A stretch of 13,931 bases of DNA from WRMR01 sp031548645 (GTDB taxonomy: Bacteria; Planctomycetota; Planctomycetia; Pirellulales; Thermoguttaceae): positions 1 to 13,931 of the forward strand of contig JAVBQX010000301.1 in the NCBI GenBank assembly GCA_031548645.1, given 5' to 3'. Made by a program: the position numbers and the translations under genes. Under the pieces are notes generated by a model, which worked only from the letters and a program-made list of their open reading frames with translations, did no database searches and was not told where the DNA came from. This document shows positions 1 to 6,906 of the stretch, piece after piece. Every line of letters begins with the position of its first letter. Position 1 is the first letter of the stretch.

Positions 1-447
1 GAGCCCCAGTTTGATTCCGCGACGCGAGGCCACTTTCTCCGCCTCGGTGATCGAATATTTGATCAGGACGAAATCCTCTTCCTCGCTGGTCCAGGGTTGC
101 TTGTGGCCCTCGTGCGTGTTGATGACCGGGGCGCCGCATTCCTTCGCGAACCGCGCCGCCTGTTTCAGGTATTCGACCGCGATTTCCGGCTTCGAGAGCT
201 GGCTGTGCGACGACAGGGCCGAAAGTTTCAGCCCGTGTTTTTCGACGACGTCGCGCACGCGGAAGGGGTCGTCGAGCATCGAAACGCTGTGAAAATACCG
301 GGCTTCGCTCAAAAGCTCGCGGCCCCAGTGCACCATCGGCTCAATGTATTCGTAGCCGAGCTCCGCCGCAAACTGCACCCCCCACTCGAACGATTTGTGC
401 GATGTCCGAACCGCCTCCAGATTCAACCCGATGCCGATTTGTCCCAT
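1..447 (-). CDS. Sugar phosphate isomerase/epimerase, TIM-barrel family (3' end outside the window)
   Basis: On the minus strand an open frame runs from ATG at 447 off the left edge; 149 codons are visible. The protein starts MGQIGIGLNLEAVRTSHKSF and continues with segments such as AAELGYEYIEPMVHWG, LKLSALSSHSQL and GAPVINTHEGHKQPW. The order (first strand, helix, xYEYIE, LSALSSH, xVINTHEG) is that of the AP-endonuclease-2/xylose-isomerase-like TIM barrel, whose members isomerise or epimerise sugars or sugar acids using divalent metal. The visible part is about half the usual 270-300 residues. No clear Shine-Dalgarno lies before the ATG, but the frame ends cleanly there. It is divergent from a XylR-like regulator, so it is probably a target of that regulator in a pentose or related sugar pathway (inference). 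The substrate cannot be told from the sequence. Confidence 0.85.
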   Translation of the reverse strand, partial: MGQIGIGLNLEAVRTSHKSFEWGVQFAAELGYEYIEPMVHWGRELLSEARYFHSVSMLDDPFRVRDVVEKHGLKLSALSSHSQLSKPEIAVEYLKQAARFAKECGAPVINTHEGHKQPWTSEEEDFVLIKYSITEAEKVASRRGIKLGL

Positions 448-518
448 TTTTTGAATTTTTCAGAAAAACAATTTAATCTAAGGTCATAAGCAATAATACT
501 GCCACAGTGGTTTACTAC

Positions 519-547
519 ATTTTATATCCGTGTACAATTGACCGCAA
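519..547 (-). promoter_or_regulatory. Candidate sigma70 promoter of the isomerase gene
   Basis: Read on the minus strand, TTGCGG (547-542) and TAAAAT (524-519) are 17 bp apart. Transcription would start about 65 bases before the ATG at 447. The -35 box is weak, which suits a promoter needing an activator, and the direct-repeat operator at 551-585 ends only 3 bp upstream of it. Confidence 0.4.
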
Positions 548-550
548 TAG

Positions 551-585
551 TGATATTTCGTCAAAATATGTTGATATTTCGTCAA
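551..585. promoter_or_regulatory. Tandem direct-repeat operator, probably bound by the XylR-like regulator
   Basis: The 14-mer TGATATTTCGTCAA occurs at 551-564 and again, without mismatch, at 572-585. Start-to-start spacing is 21 bp, two turns of the helix. AraC and XylR bind pairs of direct-repeat half-sites spaced about 21 bp apart, with the proximal one next to or overlapping the -35 box. Here the repeats lie just behind the candidate -35 of the leftward isomerase gene and 49 bp before the regulator's own start, so they could activate the first and autoregulate the second. Binding by this particular regulator is inferred. Confidence 0.6.
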
Positions 586-634
586 GTAATATCGCGTGCG
601 TTTTTCAAATATCTTGTGTGTCCAAGGGCGAATC

Positions 635-1801
635 ATGACCAAGCGAAAAAAACGCGTATTAATCAATGTTGAAACCTCCCGGGCTTACGGACGCGATATC
701 ATTCGCGGCATTTCACGGTATCTCACGGAGTTCGCCCATTGGACCGTTTATCTTGAAGATCGCGGTTTGCAGGAAAATCATGATTGGGTCAAAAACTGGC
801 AGGGGGACGGCATCATATCCCGCACGTCAAGTTATGAAATGGCCGCTTTGATTGCGCAAAAGCAAATTCCGACCGTGGAATTGCTCGGCGACGGACAAAG
901 TATCGTTTCGGAAGGTCCGGGGGATGAAAAAATCACGGCATTCCTGGCCGTCGAACACCTGGTCGAATGCCAACTCAAGCATTTCGCTTTTTTTGCCTAC
1001 GGAAATTCCTGGTGGGGGAACCTGCGAGGCAAATTTTATCAACAGGAACTAGCGAAGCACGGATATTCGGCCCATCTTTTTCCCGGGTATCAAATCGGAG
1101 CATTGTGCATTTATCCGCACTGGGAGGCCGAATATGATCAACTTTTGCCCAAATGGCTTAAAACGCTCCCCAAGCCCGTCGGGCTCTGGGCCGTGAATGA
1201 TTTTGCGGCAACACGCATTATTGAAGCGTGTGAAACCGCCGGAATCGCAATCCCGGAGGAAATCGCCCTGCTGGGAACCACGAACGACACCTTGCTGTGC
1301 AACCTGTTGAATCCGCCCCTTTCCAGCATCGGTTTGGATAGTTTTCAGTCCGGTTACACGGCCGCGAAAATCCTTGACATGAAAATGTCGCGTAAAAAAA
1401 AGATCATCAACACTCCCGTCCTGATTCCGCCGATCGGCGTTGTCAAGCGTCAATCGACCGACATTACCGTGGTGACGGATTCCGATGTCGCCGAAGCGTT
1501 GCAGTATATTCGCCTGCACGGCGGCGAAGGTCTTTCCGTGGCTGAGGTGGCCAATCATGTCGGATTGTCCTTGAGTACGCTTGAACGCCGTTTTCGGGAA
1601 CATATCAAACGAACCCCCGAGAAGGAAATTCTACGGATCCGCATCAAACGCGTTCAGACCTTGTTGCTTGAAAGTCAATTGCCTATCCGTGAAATTTGCG
1701 CAAAAACCGGTTTTGCGACTCCGGAATACATGATCCAGGTTTTTCGCCGTGAAACGGGAATGACTCCGAAGGAATACCGAACGCGGCTGAAAAGAGAGTG
1801 A
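635..1801 (+). CDS. XylR-like transcriptional regulator (LacI-type sugar-binding domain + AraC HTH)
   Basis: Sugar-responsive DNA-binding activator, 388 residues from ATG 635, close to the 392 of E. coli XylR. I chose 635 over an in-frame start at 596 because AAGGGCG lies 5 bases before it and the protein then begins MTKRKKRVLINVETSRAYGR, like XylR (TKRHRITLLFN.NKAYDR). Residues about 8-265 form a periplasmic-binding-protein-like effector domain with GDGIISR, LLGTTNDTLLCNLLNPPLSS and PPIGVVKRQSTD, the last matching XylR's PPVRVIERRSTD. Residues about 278-388 are two AraC-family helix-turn-helices (VAEVANHVGLSLSTLERRF; IREICAKTGFATPEYMIQVF) ending TGMTPKEYR. It is divergent from the isomerase gene and faces a 21-bp-spaced direct-repeat operator. 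The ligand is probably a sugar, perhaps xylose, but this is not proven. Confidence 0.93.
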   Translation: MTKRKKRVLINVETSRAYGRDIIRGISRYLTEFAHWTVYLEDRGLQENHDWVKNWQGDGIISRTSSYEMAALIAQKQIPTVELLGDGQSIVSEGPGDEKITAFLAVEHLVECQLKHFAFFAYGNSWWGNLRGKFYQQELAKHGYSAHLFPGYQIGALCIYPHWEAEYDQLLPKWLKTLPKPVGLWAVNDFAATRIIEACETAGIAIPEEIALLGTTNDTLLCNLLNPPLSSIGLDSFQSGYTAAKILDMKMSRKKKIINTPVLIPPIGVVKRQSTDITVVTDSDVAEALQYIRLHGGEGLSVAEVANHVGLSLSTLERRFREHIKRTPEKEILRIRIKRVQTLLLESQLPIREICAKTGFATPEYMIQVFRRETGMTPKEYRTRLKRE

Positions 1802-1928
1802 TTGCCGGCATACGAACGAAAAACGATTGCCTCAAAGCCTGAAACATCGAACCGTAAAATTTTCCGTCACGATTGTGCCGCAATTTCACGTCTTTTCCGG
1901 CATGGCCTTTTTGTCGGCGGTTTTCGGC

Positions 1929-1966
1929 TTGTTTGCGTTTCAATACATGCTAAAATGACTGAGTCA
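1929..1966 (+). promoter_or_regulatory. Candidate promoter of the rhomboid gene with a palindrome at the start site
   Basis: TTGTTT (1929-1934) and TAAAAT (1951-1956) are 16 bp apart. The perfect palindrome TGACTGAGTCA (1956-1966) begins at the last base of the -10 box and covers the expected transcription start near 1963, a place where a repressor would block initiation. The promoter lies 47 bp before the rhomboid ATG at 2003. The rest of the 201-bp spacer (1802-2002) shows no gene or convincing terminator. Confidence 0.35.
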
Positions 1967-2002
1967 AGTTTTTGAGCAAACCGTCGTTCCGAGCACGAAG
2001 TT

Positions 2003-2950
2003 ATGGGCCTATACGACCGCGACTATTACCGTCCCGAATCCCGCGAGCGGGAATATTACCGTATTCAACCCCAGCAATCCTGGGTCTTTGCGATTATCGT
2101 CGTCAATATCATGGTGTTTTTCGCCAACGCGCTCCGCGGCGACGACCAGATCAACAACCTGCTGCTGATGACCAGCACGACGCTCTCGCATCCCGCGGAA
2201 TGGTGGCGGCTGGTGACCTACGCGTTCGCCCACGGCGGGATATGGCACCTGGTCTTCAATATGTTCGCCCTTTTCATCTTCGGGCCGCTGGTCGAACGGA
2301 AATACGGGCCGATTGAATTCATCTGCTTTTATTTCGTGACGACGATCCTGTGCGCCGTCGTTTGGGGGGCGATGAATTTCAACCTAGTCCTGGTCAACCG
2401 CATGGGCGATGTCATCGGTCCGCTCCGCATGTTGGGGGCCTCCGGCGCTATCAGCGGCGTGATCATACTCGTCATCTGCAACTATCCCCGAATGCCGGTT
2501 TACATCTGGGGGATACTCGAAATGCCCATGTGGCTGATGGGCGTCCTGTTCATCGGGGGCGATTTGCTCGGCTTTTTCGGCATGAGCGGCGACCGTAGCG
2601 TGGCCTACGCGGTTCACCTGGCCGGTACGGGTTTCGGGGCGCTGTACTGGTGGCGCAAATGGCGCATCAGCGTGATTCCGTTGCTTTTCACCCGGCGTTA
2701 TTGGCAGGAACGTCAGCGACGCAAAAGGTTTTTCAACCCGGGCAATTACTCCGACCGCTACAATCGCGGCACCGGCGACGAAGAGGACGCGGCGCGGCGA
2801 CTGGCCGAATCGGACGAGAAGCGGAACGAAGAGGTCGACGCGATTCTTCGGAAAATCTCGGAGAAAGGGCAAAACAGTCTTACCTGGAACGAACGGCGCA
2901 TCCTGAAACGCGCCGCCCGCGATTTCCAAAAGAAAAACAAGCCGAAGTAA
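2003..2950 (+). CDS. Rhomboid-family intramembrane serine protease with a C-terminal basic tail
   Basis: Membrane protease, 315 residues, that would cleave transmembrane segments of other proteins. The hallmarks are present: HGGIWHLVFNMFALFIFG (residues about 77-94, the HxxxxHxxxN loop and second helix), GASGAISGV with the catalytic Ser near 147, and AVHLAGTGFGALYWW with the catalytic His near 205. So both members of the Ser-His dyad are kept. About six hydrophobic helices span residues 27-216. A cytosolic tail of about 100 residues follows; its end (ILRKISEKGQNSLTWNERRI) resembles the small C-terminal domain common on rhomboids of Planctomycetes and relatives. The ATG at 2003 has only a weak GAAG upstream. 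The next gene starts 56 bp downstream on the same strand and is a single-pass membrane protein, so the two may be co-transcribed. The substrate is unknown. Confidence 0.95.
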   Translation: MGLYDRDYYRPESREREYYRIQPQQSWVFAIIVVNIMVFFANALRGDDQINNLLLMTSTTLSHPAEWWRLVTYAFAHGGIWHLVFNMFALFIFGPLVERKYGPIEFICFYFVTTILCAVVWGAMNFNLVLVNRMGDVIGPLRMLGASGAISGVIILVICNYPRMPVYIWGILEMPMWLMGVLFIGGDLLGFFGMSGDRSVAYAVHLAGTGFGALYWWRKWRISVIPLLFTRRYWQERQRRKRFFNPGNYSDRYNRGTGDEEDAARRLAESDEKRNEEVDAILRKISEKGQNSLTWNERRILKRAARDFQKKNKPK

Positions 2951-3006
2951 TTTCAGGTCGCGATTCCGGTCGATGATCAAGGAGAAGTCTCACCAGCTTT
3001 CACGGA

Positions 3007-5103
3007 ATGATCATGGCACGGAAAAAGCGAAAACAATCGGACCGGTTCGACGATTACGACGATTCGTATGACGATGACGAATTCGAATACGACGCCGAGG
3101 AGGATTGCGCCGACGAAGAGGCCGGGGATTGGGACGAAGACGACGATTCCGACGAAGAGTCCGATGACGATGATGATCCGCCGCGGCAGCGCAATCGTCG
3201 CAAACCGCAAACATCCCGCGGTGTGCGGATGCCCCAGGCCCGATCCGTCGGCGTTCGAGAAAATTCAGGTCGCCGCAAAAAAGCCCCCTTGCCCGCCTTG
3301 GTGCGTCCCCCCGCCCGCAAGCCGACCCCGCAGTCGCGTTCAGTTCGCGAAAACCGCCGCCCGGAACGCGAGCCGTATCGGAATCGTGACCGCGAGCGGG
3401 AATCCGGTCGGGAACGCTGGCATGAGCGCGAACGGGACCAGCCGCACGGTCCGCATTTTTTGAATTCGCCGCGACCGCGTTCGGCGGAGCCGCAGCGGGG
3501 CGATTCGATGCGCGAACATTTCCGAGGCTCGGGATTGAACGTCCCGAAACCGTCAATGGTCAACGCTTACGGCGAGCCCGTGAAAAGCGGCGCCGGTTGG
3601 GGCCGATTCTTTCTCCTGATCGTTCTGCTCGCCTGCGGTACGGCCTACACCTTTTACGTCACGACGAACGTTCCGCCGGAAGGAAACGCGCACAAACAGC
3701 CCGGTGACGAAAATGTCCCCCCGCCGGACAATGCCGCAACGGACGATGTCACATCGGGTGCGGCGGCTTCGCAAAATACGGCGACGAAACGTTCCGCGGA
3801 CGAACGCGCGACATCAAGACCGGGGCGGAATTCCGTCACCGGCGACGGGACGCAAGGCGGGAGGAGTTCGCCTTCCGGTTCGCGTGAGACGAACGGATCG
3901 CAGGAATCGGCCGAACCGGGTTCGCATGTCGCGTCCGGCGCACCGCGAACGTTTCAACACATGCGACACCAGACCGAAGCGGCGGATTGTGCGGAACTGA
4001 AACCCGATGGCGGAATACAGCCGCCTGTTCCGTCGGCGGGACGAATGCTTTTGCGGGACGAGCTGGCGCACCGGGGACATTTGGCGGCGGCGACGCAACC
4101 GAACGCAACGCGGCCCCCACAGCCACCGAATTCGCCAGGCATACCGGAATCCCTCTCGCCGATGGTCGAGCAAATCGCTTTCGCCCCGCCGCAGGCCATT
4201 CTCGCGGAAATCATGCCGAAAATCGCCGAAGACCGATCCCACATGGCGCGATCGAACGCGGTTGCAACCGCCGACGTACCGGAGGAGCTCGCGAAACTCG
4301 CCCCGATGGTTTCGCTTCCCGGCGGCACCTTCGGCATGGGCGACGACCGCGGCAGCCTGCTCGACCAGCGACCGGCGCACATGGTTGTCGTTTCGCCGTT
4401 CCTGCTCGACAAGCACCAGGTGACCAACCGGCAGTTTCAACTGTTCGTCGATGCGACGGGCTACCAAACCAGCGTCGAGTTGCAGGGCTGGGGTTATGTG
4501 TTCGACCCCGATGAGCGCGAATGGGTCAAAATGACCGGCGCAAACTGGCGGAAGCCGGACGGCAAGACGTCGCTGAACGAATCCCGACGGGATCATCCCG
4601 TGACGCAGGTTTCGTGGGTCGACGCGAACGCCTTTTGCCAATGGGCCGGCAAGCGGCTGCCGACCGAGGCCGAATGGGAATACGCCGCCCGGGGCGGACT
4701 GGTCGGCAACGCCTATCCCTGGGGCGAACATCGGCTCGTCGACGGCAAGCACATGGCCAACGACTGGCAGGGCTGGTTTCCGCGAACCAATACGGGCGAC
4801 GACGGTTTTCTTCTGACCGCCCCGGTGGGAAGTTTTCCCGCCAATCCGTTCGGCCTGCACGACATGTCCGGCAACGTCTGGGAATGGTGCCATGACTGGT
4901 ATTCGTCGAAATATTACCAGTTTTCCCCGAAAGAAAACCCACAAGGTCCGGACAAACCTGACGACGACCATGTCGGCCGGGTCGTTCGCGGCGGATCGTT
5001 TTTGAGTGCCGACAACAACGGCGGCGCAATCCGCGTCGTTGTGCGATCATACCAGCCGGAAAAAACCGGCTATCAGGACATCGGGTTCAGAGCGGCAAGG
5101 TGA
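3007..5103 (+). CDS. Single-pass membrane protein with a formylglycine-generating-enzyme (SUMF1/FGE) fold, active-site cysteines absent
   Basis: 698 residues in four parts. Residues 14-57 are almost only Asp/Glu. Residues 60-190 are rich in Arg, Pro and RE/RD dipeptides. One transmembrane helix (about 199-219, FFLLIVLLACGTAYTF) follows Arg-rich sequence, so the N-terminus should stay in the cytosol. After a low-complexity Ser/Gly/Pro linker (220-430), residues about 433-698 form an FGE-sulfatase domain outside the membrane, with LPGGTFGMGDDRG, KHQVTNRQFQLFVDATGY, HPVTQVSWVDANAFCQWAG, RLPTEAEWEYAARGG, DMSGNVWEW and RVVRGGSF. True FGE needs two cysteines after GGSF (C336/C341 in human). Here the aligned residues are Ser667 and Gly672, so sulfatase activation by the known chemistry is unlikely; a binding or scaffold role is more probable. 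No clear ribosome binding site precedes 3007, and an in-frame ATG at 3013 is an alternative. The fold call is firm; the function is unknown. Confidence 0.9.
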   Translation: MIMARKKRKQSDRFDDYDDSYDDDEFEYDAEEDCADEEAGDWDEDDDSDEESDDDDDPPRQRNRRKPQTSRGVRMPQARSVGVRENSGRRKKAPLPALVRPPARKPTPQSRSVRENRRPEREPYRNRDRERESGRERWHERERDQPHGPHFLNSPRPRSAEPQRGDSMREHFRGSGLNVPKPSMVNAYGEPVKSGAGWGRFFLLIVLLACGTAYTFYVTTNVPPEGNAHKQPGDENVPPPDNAATDDVTSGAAASQNTATKRSADERATSRPGRNSVTGDGTQGGRSSPSGSRETNGSQESAEPGSHVASGAPRTFQHMRHQTEAADCAELKPDGGIQPPVPSAGRMLLRDELAHRGHLAAATQPNATRPPQPPNSPGIPESLSPMVEQIAFAPPQAILAEIMPKIAEDRSHMARSNAVATADVPEELAKLAPMVSLPGGTFGMGDDRGSLLDQRPAHMVVVSPFLLDKHQVTNRQFQLFVDATGYQTSVELQGWGYVFDPDEREWVKMTGANWRKPDGKTSLNESRRDHPVTQVSWVDANAFCQWAGKRLPTEAEWEYAARGGLVGNAYPWGEHRLVDGKHMANDWQGWFPRTNTGDDGFLLTAPVGSFPANPFGLHDMSGNVWEWCHDWYSSKYYQFSPKENPQGPDKPDDDHVGRVVRGGSFLSADNNGGAIRVVVRSYQPEKTGYQDIGFRAAR

Positions 5104-5128
5104 ATATGCGGCGCCGATTAAGTCTATC

Positions 5129-6655
5129 TCAGGCGCAATTGGACATGTCGCGTGAGGCGGCGGAAACGCCGGCGACAACCGGTTCGGGAATTTGAGCCGA
5201 TTCAATACCCCGTGGCGGCTCAACGCTTCTGCGCGGTTCATGGAGATGCCGGTTGCCATCAAGCGGCACCCCGCGGCAATCCGGCTGTGGCGTCATCAAT
5301 CGCAAATCCTGCTCGCGGACCATGCGGCGGATCGTGACGGCGAACGCGATGCCGAGCGGGAGACAGGCTCCGAGCCAGGCGAGCGGCCCGGCCGCGCAAA
5401 CACCGAGAAAGCCCAGGTGGTACGTCAAAATGATCGCCGCGAAAAGCCGCATGACCAGTTCCAAAACGCCTGCGACGGTCGGCACGACGGAATGGCCCAA
5501 CCCCTGCAAGGTGTATCGAAAAATGAACAACAGCCCCAAGATCGTATAGCAGGAGCCGGTGATCGTCAGGTAGCGTTGGGCCAGGTCGAGGGCCGCATCG
5601 CTGGAATCGATGAAAAAACTCGAAAAATACCGACCGCACGTGACGTTGATCGCGCCGACGATGAGACTGTAGGCGACGGAAATGACAACACATTGAAGTA
5701 CGCCGCGGCGAATGCGCCGGTATTCCTTCGCCCCGAAGTTTTGCGCGGTGTAGGTCGCCATGGTGATCCCGAAGGACAGCAGCGGCAAGGTCGCGATGAT
5801 ATCGATGCGGTTCGCGGCGGTGAAGGCGGCCACGGCGACCATGCCCAGATCGTTGAGCGCAAACTGCAAAACAATCGCCCCGATGGCGATGATCGACGCC
5901 TGGAACCCCATCGGCAGTCCGATGCGGAGGTGCGCCGTCAGTTCGGACGCGGACAGCCGGAAATCCGACCTCGTCACGCGGAAGACGGAACCTTTTTTCA
6001 AAATGTACGGCAGGCACATCAGTCCGGAAACAAGCTGCGCGATGATCGTGGCGAGCGCGGCCCCGGTGACGCCCATCCCGAAAACGAGGATGAACGCGAG
6101 GTCGAGCACGATGTTGATGACGCAGGCGATGACGAGAAACACGAGCGGGGCACGGCTGTTTCCGACCGCGCGCAGGCAGTTCGAGAGCACGTTGAACAAC
6201 ATCGAGGTGCCGATTCCGTACATGATGACGGCGATGTAGCGATGGGCGTCGTCAAGGATTTCGGGCGGCGTTCGCATCAGGACGAGCAACGGTCGCAAGA
6301 GGAACGCGGTTCCGACCGTCAACAGGAGCGTCATGGCAAGGCCCAAAACCAGGTTGGCCGCGAAACTTTTGCGCACCCCGGGCAGGTCGCCGGCGCCGAA
6401 ACGCTGCGATGTGACGATGGCCAATCCGGCCGAATAACCGAAAACGAAACCGAGGACCAGGAACATCAGGCAGCCCGTGCATCCGACGGCCGCCAGCGCA
6501 TGCAGACCGATCGTGCGGCCCACGATGAAGGTGTCCGCCATGTTGTAAAACTGCTGGAACAGGTTGCCGATCAAAAGCGGAATCGCGAACAGCACGATCA
6601 GCTTGACGGAATTTCCCCGCGTGAGGTCTTGAATCATTGGGTATTCAATCTGCAT
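5129..6655 (-). CDS. MATE-family multidrug/metabolite exporter
   Basis: Twelve-helix Na+- or H+-coupled exporter of the MATE family (NorM/DinF type). The N-terminus MIQDLTRGNSVKLIVLFAIP, followed by LLIGNLFQQFYNMADTFIVG, is the family signature of helix 1, and the repeat half shows LRIGLPMGFQASIIAIG. I give the first in-frame ATG (6655); the ATG at 6637 fits family starts equally well, and an upstream TTG at 6703 is unlikely. Neither ATG has a clear ribosome binding site. Most members are about 450 residues. This one carries some 50 extra C-terminal residues (after RRMVREQDLRLMTP) that are polar, Pro/Arg-rich and unlike the family, possibly because a stop codon was lost. It converges with the FGE-like gene, only 25 bp separating their ends. 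The leader holds inverted repeats (6663-6717). Substrate unknown. Confidence 0.95.
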   Translation of the reverse strand: MQIEYPMIQDLTRGNSVKLIVLFAIPLLIGNLFQQFYNMADTFIVGRTIGLHALAAVGCTGCLMFLVLGFVFGYSAGLAIVTSQRFGAGDLPGVRKSFAANLVLGLAMTLLLTVGTAFLLRPLLVLMRTPPEILDDAHRYIAVIMYGIGTSMLFNVLSNCLRAVGNSRAPLVFLVIACVINIVLDLAFILVFGMGVTGAALATIIAQLVSGLMCLPYILKKGSVFRVTRSDFRLSASELTAHLRIGLPMGFQASIIAIGAIVLQFALNDLGMVAVAAFTAANRIDIIATLPLLSFGITMATYTAQNFGAKEYRRIRRGVLQCVVISVAYSLIVGAINVTCGRYFSSFFIDSSDAALDLAQRYLTITGSCYTILGLLFIFRYTLQGLGHSVVPTVAGVLELVMRLFAAIILTYHLGFLGVCAAGPLAWLGACLPLGIAFAVTIRRMVREQDLRLMTPQPDCRGVPLDGNRHLHEPRRSVEPPRGIESAQIPEPVVAGVSAASRDMSNCA

Positions 6656-6662
6656 AATGATG

Positions 6663-6717
6663 CGGGCGTATGCCCGGTTTTTCGGGATCGAATAGAATCG
6701 CAAAAATCCGTTTTGCG
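6663..6717 (-). promoter_or_regulatory. Inverted repeats and competing hairpins in front of the MATE gene
   Basis: Two elements lie upstream of the start at 6655. The outer one is a perfect 7-bp inverted repeat with a 5-bp centre, CGCAAAA-atccg-TTTTGCG on the plus strand (6699-6717), which looks like a dimeric repressor site. The inner one, read as mRNA, has CCCG (6686-6683), CGGGC (6676-6672) and GCCCG (6667-6663). The middle segment can pair with either neighbour but not both, as in an attenuator or translational switch. The second pairing would end 7 bases before the ATG at 6655. Function is inferred. Confidence 0.35.
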
Positions 6718-6753
6718 GTTAGTCCCGGGCGTGCCGATGGCTTTGAAGCGTGA

Positions 6754-6800
6754 CGCATGTCATGCGGCTGGTTGACACTGCCTATTAATCAGAATATCAT
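6754..6800 (+). promoter_or_regulatory. Strong sigma70-like promoter with upstream palindrome, no gene downstream on its strand
   Basis: TTGACA (6772-6777, perfect -35) and TATCAT (6795-6800, 5 of 6) are 17 bp apart. A 13-bp palindrome CGCATGTCATGCG lies at 6754-6766, 5 bp behind the -35 box, a typical activator position. Rightward transcription would start near 6807, pass the hairpins at 6820-6863 and run antisense into the unknown gene ending at 6907. No convincing plus-strand protein gene follows, so the product could be a small or antisense RNA. Confidence 0.4.
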
Positions 6801-6819
6801 TCTTTCAGGCTTTGAGTAG

Positions 6820-6863
6820 GGCGGAAATACCGCCGGCGGCGAAAAATTCGTAATTTTTGCCGC
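6820..6863. other. Two adjacent stable hairpins
   Basis: GGCGG (6820-6824) pairs with CCGCC (6830-6834) over a 5-base loop. A longer one follows: GCGGC (6836-6840) plus AAAAATT (6842-6848) pair with AATTTTT (6852-6858) plus GCCGC (6859-6863), leaving one bulged G and a CGT loop. Neither is followed by a clean T-run on either strand, so this is not a standard terminator. The pair could be the body of a small RNA made from the promoter at 6772, or could end the leftward transcript of the neighbouring gene. Confidence 0.35.
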
Positions 6864-6906
6864 ACGATTGCGATGGAAAGTCATGCGTTGTGGAAAGCCG
6901 CGAATC

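Noticed and set aside
484..666. A 60-codon minus-strand frame across the divergent promoter
   Set aside because: It overlaps the regulator start and the direct-repeat operator and lacks protein-like composition.
3814..4971. A 385-codon minus-strand open frame opposite the FGE-like gene
   Set aside because: No recognisable motif, Arg/Val/Gly-biased, and antisense to a gene with a clear FGE-type domain.
5104..5128. Terminator between the converging FGE-like and MATE genes
   Set aside because: The 25-bp gap shows no stem followed by a T-run on either strand.
5192..6775. A 527-codon plus-strand open frame opposite the MATE gene
   Set aside because: Its protein is a string of Arg, Gln, Asp and Glu with no known domain and arises from the codon bias of the MATE gene on the other strand, which has clear family motifs.
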